In this document: positions 8,033-17,319 of the stretch, piece by piece
How the letters are laid out: the number at the start of each line of letters is the position of its first letter
How positions within the stretch are numbered: position 1 is the first letter of the stretch
Assembly: GCA_963848355.1 (NCBI GenBank)
Contig: CAWKDG010000012.1
Location: 124,001 to 188,000 of the forward strand
Length of the DNA: 64,000 bases
Reading direction: 5' to 3'
Origin: CAWKDG01 sp963848355
GTDB lineage: Bacteria > Actinomycetota > Acidimicrobiia > Acidimicrobiales > UBA8190
The notes under the pieces: generated by a model
Database searches by the model: none
Seen by the model: the letters and a program-made list of their open reading frames with translations, nothing else
Told to the model about the DNA's origin: nothing
Program-made: the position numbers and the translations under genes

Positions 8033-10768
8033 TTGGCCACGGACTGCGCCATCCTGGACCCGGTGGACTTCCCGTCTGACGAAACGGAGCAGGATGTCGA
8101 CGTCTTGCTCAAAGATGGTTCGACGGCCCGCATCCGGACCATCGGCCCGAATGACGCTCCGCTAGTCATCTCCTTCCACGAACAGTTATCAGCCAATAGC
8201 ATTCGACTGCGTTTCTTCAATGTTCATCCCCATCTATCTGAGAAGGAGGTCGATCGACTCACTCATCTGACTGGCGGGGACGATCTGGCTTTGGTGGCCA
8301 TCCGTGGTGACAACATCGTCGCCATTGCCCAGTACGACCGTTCGCCGGAGAGCGAGGAGGCGGAGGTGGGCTTCGTGGTGGCTGACGATTACCAAGGGCG
8401 CGGACTCTCCACCATCCTCTTGGAGCGTCTGGCGGCCGAGGCCCGCCATCGTGGCGTCAAGCGGTTCGTAGCTCATACCTTGTGGGAAAACCAGGCCATG
8501 CGTGATGTCCTCCACGACGCCGGCTTCGCGCCTCATTTCAGCCATGATGCCGACCAGGTAACCGTCGTCCTCGACATCGCTCCCACGCCCGCGGCCGTCG
8601 CCGCCGCCGACGAACGCGACCGGATAGCTGTCGTCCGCTCCATGGCTCGCCTCCTCCAGCCCCGATCGATCGCCGTCATCGGAGCCTCGCGAACTCCGAA
8701 GACGATCGGCCACGAGCTGGTCACCAATTTGGTCGAGGGAGGATTCGAAGGTCCTGTCTATCCGGTAAACCCCTCGGCCATCGCGGTGGCCAGCCTTCCC
8801 TGTTGGCCCACGGTCGAGGAGATACCGGGCGACGTCGACCTCGCCGTCGTAGCGGTGCCGGCGCCGGCCGTCCTCGACGTCGTCGCCGCTTGTGGCCGCA
8901 AGAATGTGGGCGGGCTGATCGTCATCTCGGCCGGATTCGCCGAGGTCGGCGCCGAGGGCATCACTGCCCAGAGTGAGATGACCAGGATGGCTCACGCCAA
9001 CGGGATGCGGCTCGTCGGACCCAATTGTTTCGGTGTCATCAACACGGATCGCACCGTCTCCATGAACGCCACCTTCGCCGCTGACAAACCGTTGCCAGGG
9101 GGGATCGGATTCGCCTCCCAATCCGGAGGTCTCGGCATCGCCATCCTGGCCGAAGCCCGCTCCCGAGGTCTCGGCCTCTCCGGTTTCGTCTCGATGGGCA
9201 ACAAGGCCGACGTGAGCGGAAACGACCTCCTCGCCTGGTGGGAACAGGACACCGCCACCCGGGTCATCCTGCTCTATCTCGAATCCTTCGGAAACCCGCG
9301 GAAGTTCAGCCGGATCGCACGCCGAGTGGGGCGGACCAAGCCGATCGTCGCGGTGAAGAGCGGTCGATCACGAGCCGGGACCCGGGCCGCTTCCTCACAC
9401 ACAGCCGCGCTGGCAAGCTCCGAGCAGGCCGTCGAGGCCTTGTTTCGCCAGACGGGGGTGGTCCGGGTCGACACCATCGAGGAACTCTTCGACGTCGCTG
9501 CTGTTCTCGTCGACCAGCCATTGCCCACGGGCCGGCGCGTGGCGATCATGGGGAACGCGGGGGGTCCCGGAGTGCTGGCAGCCGACGCATGCAGCGCCTA
9601 CGGGCTGGATGTTCCCGCGCTATCCTCCGCCATCCAGGAGCAACTGCGGGCGCAACTTCCGGCCTGGGCCGGACTCAGCAACCCCATCGACCTGATCGCC
9701 TCGGCATCGTCCGATGTCTATCGACATTGCCTCGAGGTTCTTTTGGCCAGCGACGAAGTGGATGCAGTCGTCGTCATCTTCACTCCGCCGCTCGGGACCG
9801 AGGCCGACGATGTGGCTTCTGCCATCGTTCAGGCTGCGGGGGATGCCACTATGGCCGGGCGCAGAGTACCGATCGTGACGGCCTTTCTGGGAGCGCCGTC
9901 GGCTGCCCGTGTTCTGCGCTCGGGACACCGCCCGGTCCCGAGTTTCGCCTATCCGGAGACGGCGGTGCGAGCGTTAGCCCACGCTGTCGAATACGCCCAG
10001 TGGCGCGCCAGGCCGCCCGGGATCATCCCCGATCTTGGCGGCGTGGATGCGAACCAGGCACGGCGAAAAGTGCTCGCGGCCGTTCCGAACGGCGAGGAGT
10101 GGATTACGGGAACGAACGCCATGGAGGTGCTCACCGCTTACGGAATCAAGTGCGTCACCACCACTTCCGTCGTCAACGCCGATGAGGCGGTCGCAGCATC
10201 GAGCGTGGGGTTGCCGGTGGTCCTGAAGGCACTCGGGCCCGGCTTGGTCCACAAGACGGAGGTGGGTGGCGTGAGGATGGACCTCCGAACCGAGGGCGAG
10301 GTGCGCGACGCCTTCGAGGCCATGCAACGATCGATCGGACCGGCCATGACCGGCGCCATCGTTCAGCCCATGATTCACGGGGCCGTGGAAACCATCGCCG
10401 GCTTCGCCGTAGATCCTGCATTCGGACCCCAGATCCTGTTCGGACTGGGGGGAACGGCGGTAGAGCTGCTCGGTGACCACATCTCGCGCCTCACGCCCCT
10501 GACCGAAGCCGACGCCCGGGACATGGTCCTCGGACTCCGGGCCACTCCCCTACTCACGGGGTTTCGAGGAAGCGCCCCCGTCGACGTTGATGCGCTCGTC
10601 GACTTGATCCTCCGCATGGCAAGACTGGCTGAAGACCTGCCCGAAGTGATCGAAGCCGACTGCAACCCGGTCATGGCCACACCGGAGGGGGCCATGGTCA
10701 TCGACGCGCGACTGCGCATATCGACAGGACCGCTGCCGTCGGAGGACGATGATCGACACCTCAGGTAA
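8033..10768 (+). CDS. GNAT acetyltransferase fused to ADP-forming acyl-CoA synthetase
   Basis: The roughly 911-residue protein has three parts. Residues about 25-185 are a GNAT domain (acetyl-CoA loop in VADDYQGRGLSTILLERLAA). Residues about 200-680 are the CoA-binding and ligase-CoA parts of an ADP-forming acyl-CoA synthetase (SIAVIGASRTPKTIGHELVT, ASQSGGLGIA, conserved His in SSHTAALASS). Residues about 700-905 are an ATP-grasp domain (GLPVVLKALGPGLVHKTEVG, EADCNPVMATPEGAMVIDAR). Such fusions act as protein lysine acetyltransferases controlling acyl-CoA synthetases, or as acetate/propionate-CoA ligases generating ATP. Either would fit fermentative metabolism. The TTG start at 8033 is unsure; a GTG at 8063 is possible. 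Confidence 0.85.
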   Translation: MATDCAILDPVDFPSDETEQDVDVLLKDGSTARIRTIGPNDAPLVISFHEQLSANSIRLRFFNVHPHLSEKEVDRLTHLTGGDDLALVAIRGDNIVAIAQYDRSPESEEAEVGFVVADDYQGRGLSTILLERLAAEARHRGVKRFVAHTLWENQAMRDVLHDAGFAPHFSHDADQVTVVLDIAPTPAAVAAADERDRIAVVRSMARLLQPRSIAVIGASRTPKTIGHELVTNLVEGGFEGPVYPVNPSAIAVASLPCWPTVEEIPGDVDLAVVAVPAPAVLDVVAACGRKNVGGLIVISAGFAEVGAEGITAQSEMTRMAHANGMRLVGPNCFGVINTDRTVSMNATFAADKPLPGGIGFASQSGGLGIAILAEARSRGLGLSGFVSMGNKADVSGNDLLAWWEQDTATRVILLYLESFGNPRKFSRIARRVGRTKPIVAVKSGRSRAGTRAASSHTAALASSEQAVEALFRQTGVVRVDTIEELFDVAAVLVDQPLPTGRRVAIMGNAGGPGVLAADACSAYGLDVPALSSAIQEQLRAQLPAWAGLSNPIDLIASASSDVYRHCLEVLLASDEVDAVVVIFTPPLGTEADDVASAIVQAAGDATMAGRRVPIVTAFLGAPSAARVLRSGHRPVPSFAYPETAVRALAHAVEYAQWRARPPGIIPDLGGVDANQARRKVLAAVPNGEEWITGTNAMEVLTAYGIKCVTTTSVVNADEAVAASSVGLPVVLKALGPGLVHKTEVGGVRMDLRTEGEVRDAFEAMQRSIGPAMTGAIVQPMIHGAVETIAGFAVDPAFGPQILFGLGGTAVELLGDHISRLTPLTEADARDMVLGLRATPLLTGFRGSAPVDVDALVDLILRMARLAEDLPEVIEADCNPVMATPEGAMVIDARLRISTGPLPSEDDDRHLR

Positions 10769-10839
10769 CGATGAGCCTCGAACAGTCCGATGAGCAGGAC
10801 TCATCCGGCCGGCCCCGTCGGTGGTTGAACGTGTGGTGC

Positions 10840-11295
10840 CTATCGGTGCGCCGTTTGAGGCGGAACCACGACAACGGGGCACACGGCTTGGTGGACAAGC
10901 TGTTGGCTGGTGCTACCAATGAGGAGGCCCGGGGAGCCGCCGGCTCCCCTTCTTCCTACCGCAATGAGATCCGCCGCCTGCTCCTTTGCCGCTGCCATCA
11001 AGGCGTGGACGGGCTCACCGTCAACCACGAGGGCGCGGTGAGGAACTCGAGTAGAGGCGAGCGGACGACACCACTCGTGCTCCAACAGCTCCGTCACCTC
11101 TCCCCGGTGCCCTTCCGATGGGACAATCGTCGTTCCGCCCAGGAGAGTGAGCAGTCCTAGGACATGGACGGCGATGATCTCCCCATCGGCACCTTCCACA
11201 GGACGATCTTCCATGAGCGCGACCGCCCAGTCGAGCGCTCGTCTGGCGTCGTCGGATCCGTCGACACCGACAACGATGCGACGCGGGGCAACCAT
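10840..11295 (-). CDS. Universal stress protein
   Basis: A 151-residue UspA-fold protein: RRIVVGVDGSDDARRALDWA, an internal VPHRALVVDGEPVHALMAA, and the nucleotide loop GRRGAGGSPGLLIGSTSQQL before CPVVVVPP. It is divergent in sequence from the other three copies. It converges on the acyl-CoA synthetase gene (72 nt between stops) and follows the GAPDH gene in the same direction. A degenerate DosR-like sequence near 11362-11378 is too weak to call. Confidence 0.85.
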   Translation of the reverse strand: MVAPRRIVVGVDGSDDARRALDWAVALMEDRPVEGADGEIIAVHVLGLLTLLGGTTIVPSEGHRGEVTELLEHEWCRPLASTRVPHRALVVDGEPVHALMAAAKEQAADLIAVGRRGAGGSPGLLIGSTSQQLVHQAVCPVVVVPPQTAHR

Positions 11296-11452
11296 GTGCC
11301 AACCTCACCCCTGCTTGCCGCGTCGGTCGGAGCGGGGCCACGGACACCTTGCCCTCCATTGTCGGACCTTTCGCACGATCTCCGCGGGTTCCCAGCCCAA
11401 CGGAGCGTCCGGGCTCCATTTCGACTCGGTGGGAACCATGACTCCCATCTCT

Positions 11453-12478
11453 CTACGCGTGCCCATCTGGTCTGGGCGCGGCACCCACTTTGGCCGCCAG
11501 CTCCGCCAGTCGATTGGCGTAGCCCCACTCATTGTCGTACCAGCCGAGCACCTTGACCAGCCGTCCTTGCACCATGGTGAGCGGGGCGTCAAAGACGCAC
11601 GAGGCCGGCGATCCCACGATATCGCTCGACACCAGCGGCTCGTCGCCGTATTCGAGTACCCCTTCGAGCGGACCGGCCCCGGCAGACTCCCGGTACGCAT
11701 CTTGCACGTGGGCGACCGTGACTTTCGAGGTGACGTGGGCCACCAGGTCGGTGATCGAACCGTCAGGCACGGGCACCCGCAGGGCCAACCCATCGAGTCG
11801 GTCCTGTACGGCCGGGAGAACGAGGCCCGTCGCCCGGGCCGCGCCGGTGGTGGTGGGAACGATGTTGACCGCCGCCGCCCGGGCTCGCCTGGGGTCCTCG
11901 TGGAGACCATCCACCAGCTGCTGATCGCCGGTATAGGCGTGGACCGTGGTCATGAAACCTTCCTCGATACCGAAGGCATCGTCCAGCACCTTGGCCAACA
12001 CGGCCAGACAGTTGGTGGTGCACGACGCATTGGAGACCACAATGTGCCGGGTCGGGTCGAATGTGTCGTCGTTCACACCCATGACAAAAGTGGCATCGGC
12101 GCCTTTGGATGGCGCCGAGACGATCACTCGAGGGGCACCGGCATCGAGATGGCCGGCGGCGGCGTCCCGGGTGGTGAACCGTCCCGTTGATTCCACCACC
12201 ACATCGACGCCGATTTTGGCCCACGGGAGGGCCTTCACCTCGTGTTCGGCCGGCAACAGGATGCGATGACCACCGACCACCATGACGTTGCCGTCGATGG
12301 CGACGGTACGGTCGAGCCGCCCATAGACCGAGTCGCGGGCCAGGAGTCGGGCCAGGGCCTCGGGGGGGCCGACGTCGTTGATGGCCACCACCTCGAGTCC
12401 GAGGTCGTGCCGTTGCGCAGCGCGCAACAGCGCCCGCCCCGTACGCCCGAACCCGTTGATTGCCAGTCGAATCGCCAT
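11453..12478 (-). CDS. gap: Glyceraldehyde-3-phosphate dehydrogenase
   Basis: A full-length type I GAPDH of 341 residues. It has the Rossmann start IRLAINGFGRTGRALLRAA, the catalytic cysteine in SNASCTTNCLAVLAKV, TTVHAYTGDQ, the phosphate site NIVPTTTGAARATGLVLP and the C-terminal WYDNEWGYANRL. It interconverts glyceraldehyde 3-phosphate and 1,3-bisphosphoglycerate with NAD(P). Its location among stress genes, away from a normal gap-pgk-tpi operon, suggests a second, hypoxia-specific copy; that is inference. A DosR-like box lies 80 nt upstream. Confidence 0.93.
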   Translation of the reverse strand: MAIRLAINGFGRTGRALLRAAQRHDLGLEVVAINDVGPPEALARLLARDSVYGRLDRTVAIDGNVMVVGGHRILLPAEHEVKALPWAKIGVDVVVESTGRFTTRDAAAGHLDAGAPRVIVSAPSKGADATFVMGVNDDTFDPTRHIVVSNASCTTNCLAVLAKVLDDAFGIEEGFMTTVHAYTGDQQLVDGLHEDPRRARAAAVNIVPTTTGAARATGLVLPAVQDRLDGLALRVPVPDGSITDLVAHVTSKVTVAHVQDAYRESAGAGPLEGVLEYGDEPLVSSDIVGSPASCVFDAPLTMVQGRLVKVLGWYDNEWGYANRLAELAAKVGAAPRPDGHA

Positions 12479-12558
12479 TGGGTGCTTCCTCTTCCCTGAC
12501 CCCGATGGGGCGTCAATTCTCTCCTGTCGTCATTTGAGCCCCATTCGGTGCCTGGCGC

Positions 12559-12574
12559 TAGGGCCCAAGGTCAC
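12559..12574 (-). promoter_or_regulatory. DosR-like box ahead of gap
   Basis: GTGACCTTGGGCCCTA on the minus strand, 80 nt before the GAPDH start. The divergent arginine operon has its own box at 12653. Confidence 0.75.
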
Positions 12575-12652
12575 GTTCCGCAAACCCCACGACCAGAACG
12601 GCAGCCCCAGGAGGCCCCGCCTGCCTGTATGGGACCTCCGTCCGTGCACCAG

Positions 12653-12668
12653 GGGCCTTTCGGCCCTA
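12653..12668 (+). promoter_or_regulatory. DosR-like box ahead of the arginine deiminase operon
   Basis: GGGCCTTTCGGCCCTA, 83 nt before the antiporter ATG. A weaker second copy, GGGACCTCCGTCCGTG, begins at 12631, giving a possible tandem site as at strong mycobacterial DosR promoters. Confidence 0.72.
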
Positions 12669-12751
12669 CTGCCCACCTGGCCCTATAGCGGACGATGGGT
12701 GAGGAAGACGTGACAAGCCCGTACGGGGCTCGAGAGAGAAGGTGAGTCGAC

Positions 12752-14167
12752 ATGGCGATCGCCCAGACAGATCACACACCGAGTCCGACGACGCCACCGG
12801 AGTCACCGGCGACCGACCGGGCTCGGGCTTTGGGCCTTCCCTCGGCCACCGCCCTCGTCATCGGCAGCATCATCGGGACCGGGGTTTTCACCATGCCCGC
12901 CGTTCTGGCCGGGGCGGGCACCAGTTCCCTTCTCGTCCTGGGCGCCATCGCCATCGGCGCCGTCACCCTGGGGACGATGTTCGGCCAGTTGACCCGGCGG
13001 GTGCCCAACTCCGACGGCGGTCTCTACGCCTACTCCCGCCACGAGTTCGGTGACTTCGCCGGCTACCTGACGGCGTGGTGCTACTGGATCACCGCCTGGG
13101 CCGGAAATGCCGCCATCGTGTCGTCGTGGGTCCTCTACGTGGAGTCGTTCTTCAACATCGCCCACCCGTCGGCATGGACCAATGTCGGCATCGCCATGAC
13201 CGGGTTGTGGATCCCGGCCGTCATCAACATCGTCGGTATCCGCCAGATGGCGTGGTTCCAGAACGCCACCGTCGTTCTCAAGTTCCTGCCCCTGGCCGTT
13301 GTCGGAGTGGTGGGCTGGTTCTTCGTGAAGTCGGCCCATTTCGGCCCCTTCAACGCCACCGGGGGAAGCCTCTACAGCGGGATCGGCATCGCCGCCGGTG
13401 TGGCCCTGTTCTCCTTCATCGGAGTGGAGTGCGCCTCGATCGCCGCCGGCCGGGTGAAGAACCCTCGCAAGAACGTCGGTCGGGCCTCGATCCTCGGAAC
13501 CGGGCTGAGTGCCATTCTCTACCTGTTGGTGACGGCCGCCGTGATGGGGCTCGTCTCCCACCACAACCTCGTCGGCAACGGAACCCCCTTCGTGGCCGCC
13601 TTCCAGACCATGTTCGGACACGCCGCTTGGGTGGGCAAGCTGGTTGCCGCCACCGCCGTCGTCTCGGGGATCGGCGCCCTGAACGGCTGGACGCTGGTCA
13701 CGGCCGAGATGCCATGGGCGGCGGCCAAGGACGGGCTCTTCCCGCAGCAGTTCGCCAAGCTCAACCGTGACGGCACGCCGTGGATGGGCATCCTGATCTC
13801 CACCGTGGTGGCCTCGCTCCTCATGGGATTCGCCTACAGCTCAAAGACCGGCCTCACGGTCTTCGAGTACCTGGTCGACCTGTCGGTGGTCACCGTCGCC
13901 ATCCCCTACTTCTTCAGCGCCTGCGCTCAGCTCGCCTACCTGGTGTCCCGCCGGCGCCGGGTGGTCGGGGCGATGCTCGTGCGAGACCTTCTGATCGCCA
14001 GCTGCAGTGTGCTCTTCTCTCTGTGGGTGACGTTCGCCGCTGGCTACCAGGCTGTCTACCAGGCTCTGTTGCTGCTGCTGGTGGGCATCCCCATCTACGC
14101 CTTCCTGAAGGCCCGCAAGGAGCGTCTGGGCCAGGTGCCCGAGCCCGACGAGACGTCTCATCGATGA
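12752..14167 (+). CDS. APC-family amino acid antiporter, probable arginine/ornithine exchanger
   Basis: A 471-residue membrane protein with about 12 hydrophobic segments. The APC signature is in the first helix (GSIIGTGVFTMPAVLAGAG), with GGLYAYSRHEFGDFAGYLTA, SFIGVECASIAAG and GTPWMGILIS further on. Architecture and length match ArcD/AdiC-type exchangers. Its place as first gene of a five-gene arginine catabolic run makes arginine import with ornithine export the likely role, in the cytoplasmic membrane. GAAGGTGA precedes the ATG. The gap to the next gene is 96 nt. Confidence 0.85.
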   Translation: MAIAQTDHTPSPTTPPESPATDRARALGLPSATALVIGSIIGTGVFTMPAVLAGAGTSSLLVLGAIAIGAVTLGTMFGQLTRRVPNSDGGLYAYSRHEFGDFAGYLTAWCYWITAWAGNAAIVSSWVLYVESFFNIAHPSAWTNVGIAMTGLWIPAVINIVGIRQMAWFQNATVVLKFLPLAVVGVVGWFFVKSAHFGPFNATGGSLYSGIGIAAGVALFSFIGVECASIAAGRVKNPRKNVGRASILGTGLSAILYLLVTAAVMGLVSHHNLVGNGTPFVAAFQTMFGHAAWVGKLVAATAVVSGIGALNGWTLVTAEMPWAAAKDGLFPQQFAKLNRDGTPWMGILISTVVASLLMGFAYSSKTGLTVFEYLVDLSVVTVAIPYFFSACAQLAYLVSRRRRVVGAMLVRDLLIASCSVLFSLWVTFAAGYQAVYQALLLLLVGIPIYAFLKARKERLGQVPEPDETSHR

Positions 14168-14263
14168 AGTCGGCACTGACGGCGCCGTCGTGCCCATCGC
14201 TCGCTGAGCTGTTCGACACCACGAAGCCACAAACAACCCTTCCAGAGAGAACAAGGAGCAGTC

Positions 14264-15057
14264 ATGGGATCGAAGAAAGCCTTGGTCCGCCAGCCGAGCC
14301 CCCGCCTGGCTGACGGCATCGTCACCAACATCGAACGCCAACCGCTCGATGTGCACCTCGCCGCCAAGCAGTGGACCGGCTACGTGGAGGCCATGGAGGA
14401 TGCCAACTGGGAGATCGTCGAAGTTCCCCCGGCCGACGGATGTCCTGACGGGGTCTTCATCGAAGACGCCGTGGTCGTGTTCCGCAACGTGGCCGTCATC
14501 ACCAACCCCGGTGCCGATTCCCGCAAGCCCGAGGTGGCTCGGGGCCGAAGCGGCGGTGGAAGAGCTCGGTTGCTCCATCAACCGGATCCGGACCCCCGGG
14601 AACGCTCGACGGCGGTGACGTCCTGAAGATCGGCGACACCATCTACGTCGGCAGCGGGGGCCGGACGAACGCCGACGGCCTCCGCCAGCTGCGCAGCATC
14701 CTCGGACCGCTGGGGGCCACGATCATCGCCGTTCCCGTGCCCGTCCACAAAGCGCTGCATCTCAAGTCAGCGGTGACCGCCCTCCCCGACGGCACCATCA
14801 TCGGTTATTCACCGCTCGTCGACGACCCCGAGTTCTTCCCCCGTTTCGTGCCCGTTCCCGAAGAGTCGGGAGCCCACGTCGTCGACCTCGGCGGCAACAA
14901 GATCCTGATGGCCGCCGACTGTCCCCGCAGCGCCGAGCTCTTCGCCGGCCTCGGTTATGACCCGGTGACAGTCGACATCAGCGAGTTCCAGAAGCTCGAG
15001 GGCTGCGTGACGTGCCTCTCCGTGCGACTGCGCGAACTGTCAGGAATCGAATCATGA
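14264..15057 (+). pseudogene. Dimethylarginine dimethylaminohydrolase-like protein, two frameshifts
   Basis: The three frames read in order give a pentein-fold hydrolase of about 264 residues: VEVPPADGCPDGVFIEDAVV (substrate-binding ED), GAEAAVEELGCSINRI, GGDVLKIGDTIYVG, the catalytic histidine region KALHLKSAVTALPDG, and the catalytic cysteine in KLEGCVTCLSVRLR. Frame changes fall near 14540 and 14601. This family (DDAH) releases citrulline from methylated arginine, or in some bacteria acts on related guanidines. AAGGAGC precedes the ATG. Its stop overlaps the arginine deiminase start as ATGA, showing translational coupling. Confidence 0.75.
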
Positions 15058-16273
15058 CTCTCGGCGTCCACTCCGAAGTCGGGCAGCTCCGCCAGGCGAT
15101 TCTGCACCGTCCGGGGAACGAGCTCTCGAGGCTCACCCCCGACAACGTCGAAGAGCTCCTCTTCGATGACGTCATGTGGGCCAAGAAAGCCCGTGAGGAA
15201 CACGATGCCTTCGCCCAGGAGCTCCGCGACAAGGGCGTCCAGATTCTCTACTACGCCGAGCTGTTGGCGGAGACGCTGGAGATGTCGAAGGGCCGCTCGT
15301 TCGTGCTCGATCGGCTGTGCACCCCGGAGATGGTCGGGCCTGCTCTCGTCGACCCACTGCGGAGGCTGTTCGAGGACACCGACGGGACGACTCTGGCGGG
15401 CTACCTGATCGGCGGCGTTTTGAAGGCCGACCTCCACCCGGGGCGGGTCCACAGCCTGAAATGGTCGACGCTGCGGGCGGACGACTTCGTCCTCCCCCCC
15501 TGCCCAACCATCTGTTCCAGCGGGACAACTCCTGTTGGATCTACGGCGGCGTTACCGTCAATCCCATGGCCAAACCGGCCCGCCAGCGCGAATCGCTGCA
15601 CACCCGGGCCGTCTACCGGTTCCACCCCCATTTCGCCTCCGAGGACTTCGCCGTCTACTACGGCGACGACGACGAGAACCACTTGCCGGCCACGGTCGAG
15701 GGTGGGGATGTCCATGTCCTCGGTCATCGAGCCGTCCTCATCGGGATGGGCGAGCGGACGACGCCGATGGCCGTCGAAATCGTGGCCCAGGCGATGTTCG
15801 CCAGTGGCCAAGCAGATCGTGTCATCGCCGTGGCTCTGCCCAAGTCGCACGCCATGATGCACCTGGACACCGTCATGACGATGCTCGACCGGGATACCTT
15901 CGTGCTCTATCCCTATATGGAGAAAGCCTTTCACTCGTGGACGCTCACTCCCGCGGACGAGCCCGGACGGCTGGACGTCGTCCGCAACCACAACCTGTGG
16001 GAGACCCTGGCCGAGGTGCTCGAGGTGGATGCGATGCGCGTGCTCACCACCGACGAAGACATCCGAGCGGCCGAGCGTGAGCAGTGGGACGACGGCACGA
16101 ATTTCCTGGCCGTGGCACCCGGTGTCGTCCTTGGCTACGACCGCAATGTGGCCACCAATACCATGTTGCGTAGGAATGGCATCGAGGTCGTGAGCGTGGT
16201 CGGGAGCGAGCTCGGACGCGGCCGCGGTGGTCCCCGTTGCATGACCTGCCCGATCGAAAGGGATCCGACGTGA
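15054..16273 (+). pseudogene. arcA: Arginine deiminase, one frameshift in a C run
   Basis: The start is LGVHSEVGQLRQAILHRPGN. Near 15497 the codons for VLPPLPNHLFQRD are broken because a run of C has seven instead of the eight needed. The rest is in frame: CWIYGGVTVNPMAKPARQRE, GGDVHVLG, the catalytic histidine in MHLDTVMTMLD, FVLYPYMEKAF, and the nucleophilic cysteine in GPRCMTCPIERD. Joined length is about 406 residues, normal for ArcA. It hydrolyses arginine to citrulline and ammonia in the cytoplasm. The stop overlaps the next start as GTGA. Confidence 0.88.
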
Positions 16274-17319
16274 CCTCCGCCCTGCCCCCCCTGTACGTCG
16301 GAGGGGACCGACGTGCCACGAATCTCCACGGTCGCAACTTCCTGAAGGAGCTCGATTTCACCGCCGACGAGTTCCTGTCACTCATCGACCTCGGTGCCTT
16401 CCTCAAAGCGGACAAGCGTGCCGGATGCGAGGTGCCCCGACTCACCGGGAAGAACATCGCCCTGATCTTCGAGAAGACCTCGACACGAACGCGGGCCGCC
16501 TTCGAGGTGGCGGCGCACGATCAAGGGGCGCACGTCACCTACCTGGGTCCGGGAGAGACCCAGCTCGGGCGCAAGGAGTCCATGGTCGACACCGCCCGGG
16601 TGCTCGGCCGGATGTTCGACGGGATCGAGTACCGCGGGTTCGGCCAGGACCGGGTGGTCGCTCTCGGGGAGTATGCCGGTGTCCCGGTGTGGAACGGGCT
16701 CACCGACCAATGGCACCCGACCCAGATGGTGGCCGACATCCTGACCATGCGGGAGCACTGCGCCAAGCCCCTGACGGAGATCACGTACTGCTACATGGGC
16801 GATGCCCGTAACAACACCGCCCATTCGCTTTTGGTCACCGGCGCCCTTCTCGGCATGGACGTGCGGATCGCCTCGCCGACAGGTCTCCAACCGGACCCCA
16901 CCGTGCTGTCCGCCGCTGAAGAACTGGCTTCCGCATCGAAGGCCCGGATCACGGTGACCGAGGACATAGCCGGGGCGGTGGTCGGAGCCGACTTCATCTA
17001 TACCGACGTCTGGTTGTCCATGGGAGAACCCGTCGAGGCGTGGGGCGAGAGGATCCGGCTGTTGCTCCCCTATCAAGTGACCAGCGCCGTCCTCGAGGCG
17101 ACCGGCAATCCTGACGTCAAATTCATGCACTGCCTGCCTGCCCTCCATGACGGCCACACCGAGGTGGGAGGTCAGTTGGCCGCCCAGTACGGACTGGACG
17201 CACTGGAGGTCACCGACGACGTGTTCGAGTCACCCCGGTCGATCGTCTTCGATCAGGCGGAGAACCGGCTCCACACCATCAAGGCCATCATGGTCGCCAC
17301 CCTCGGAGAACCGGAATGA
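16270..17319 (+). CDS. arcB: Ornithine carbamoyltransferase, catabolic
   Basis: A 349-residue protein with the carbamoyl-phosphate site FEKTSTRTRAAFEVA, the QWHPTQMVAD motif, the ornithine-side MHCLPALHDG and the conserved VFDQAENRLHTIKAI end. The GTG at 16270 was chosen because it overlaps the arcA stop and has AAAGGGA upstream. It runs between arcA and arcC, so the physiological direction is phosphorolysis of citrulline to ornithine and carbamoyl phosphate. Confidence 0.93.
   Translation: MTSALPPLYVGGDRRATNLHGRNFLKELDFTADEFLSLIDLGAFLKADKRAGCEVPRLTGKNIALIFEKTSTRTRAAFEVAAHDQGAHVTYLGPGETQLGRKESMVDTARVLGRMFDGIEYRGFGQDRVVALGEYAGVPVWNGLTDQWHPTQMVADILTMREHCAKPLTEITYCYMGDARNNTAHSLLVTGALLGMDVRIASPTGLQPDPTVLSAAEELASASKARITVTEDIAGAVVGADFIYTDVWLSMGEPVEAWGERIRLLLPYQVTSAVLEATGNPDVKFMHCLPALHDGHTEVGGQLAAQYGLDALEVTDDVFESPRSIVFDQAENRLHTIKAIMVATLGEPE

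Noticed and set aside
11362..11378. DosR-like sequence TCGGACCTTTCGCACGA before the universal stress gene at 11295
   Set aside because: Right half-site is degenerate; too weak to list as a site.
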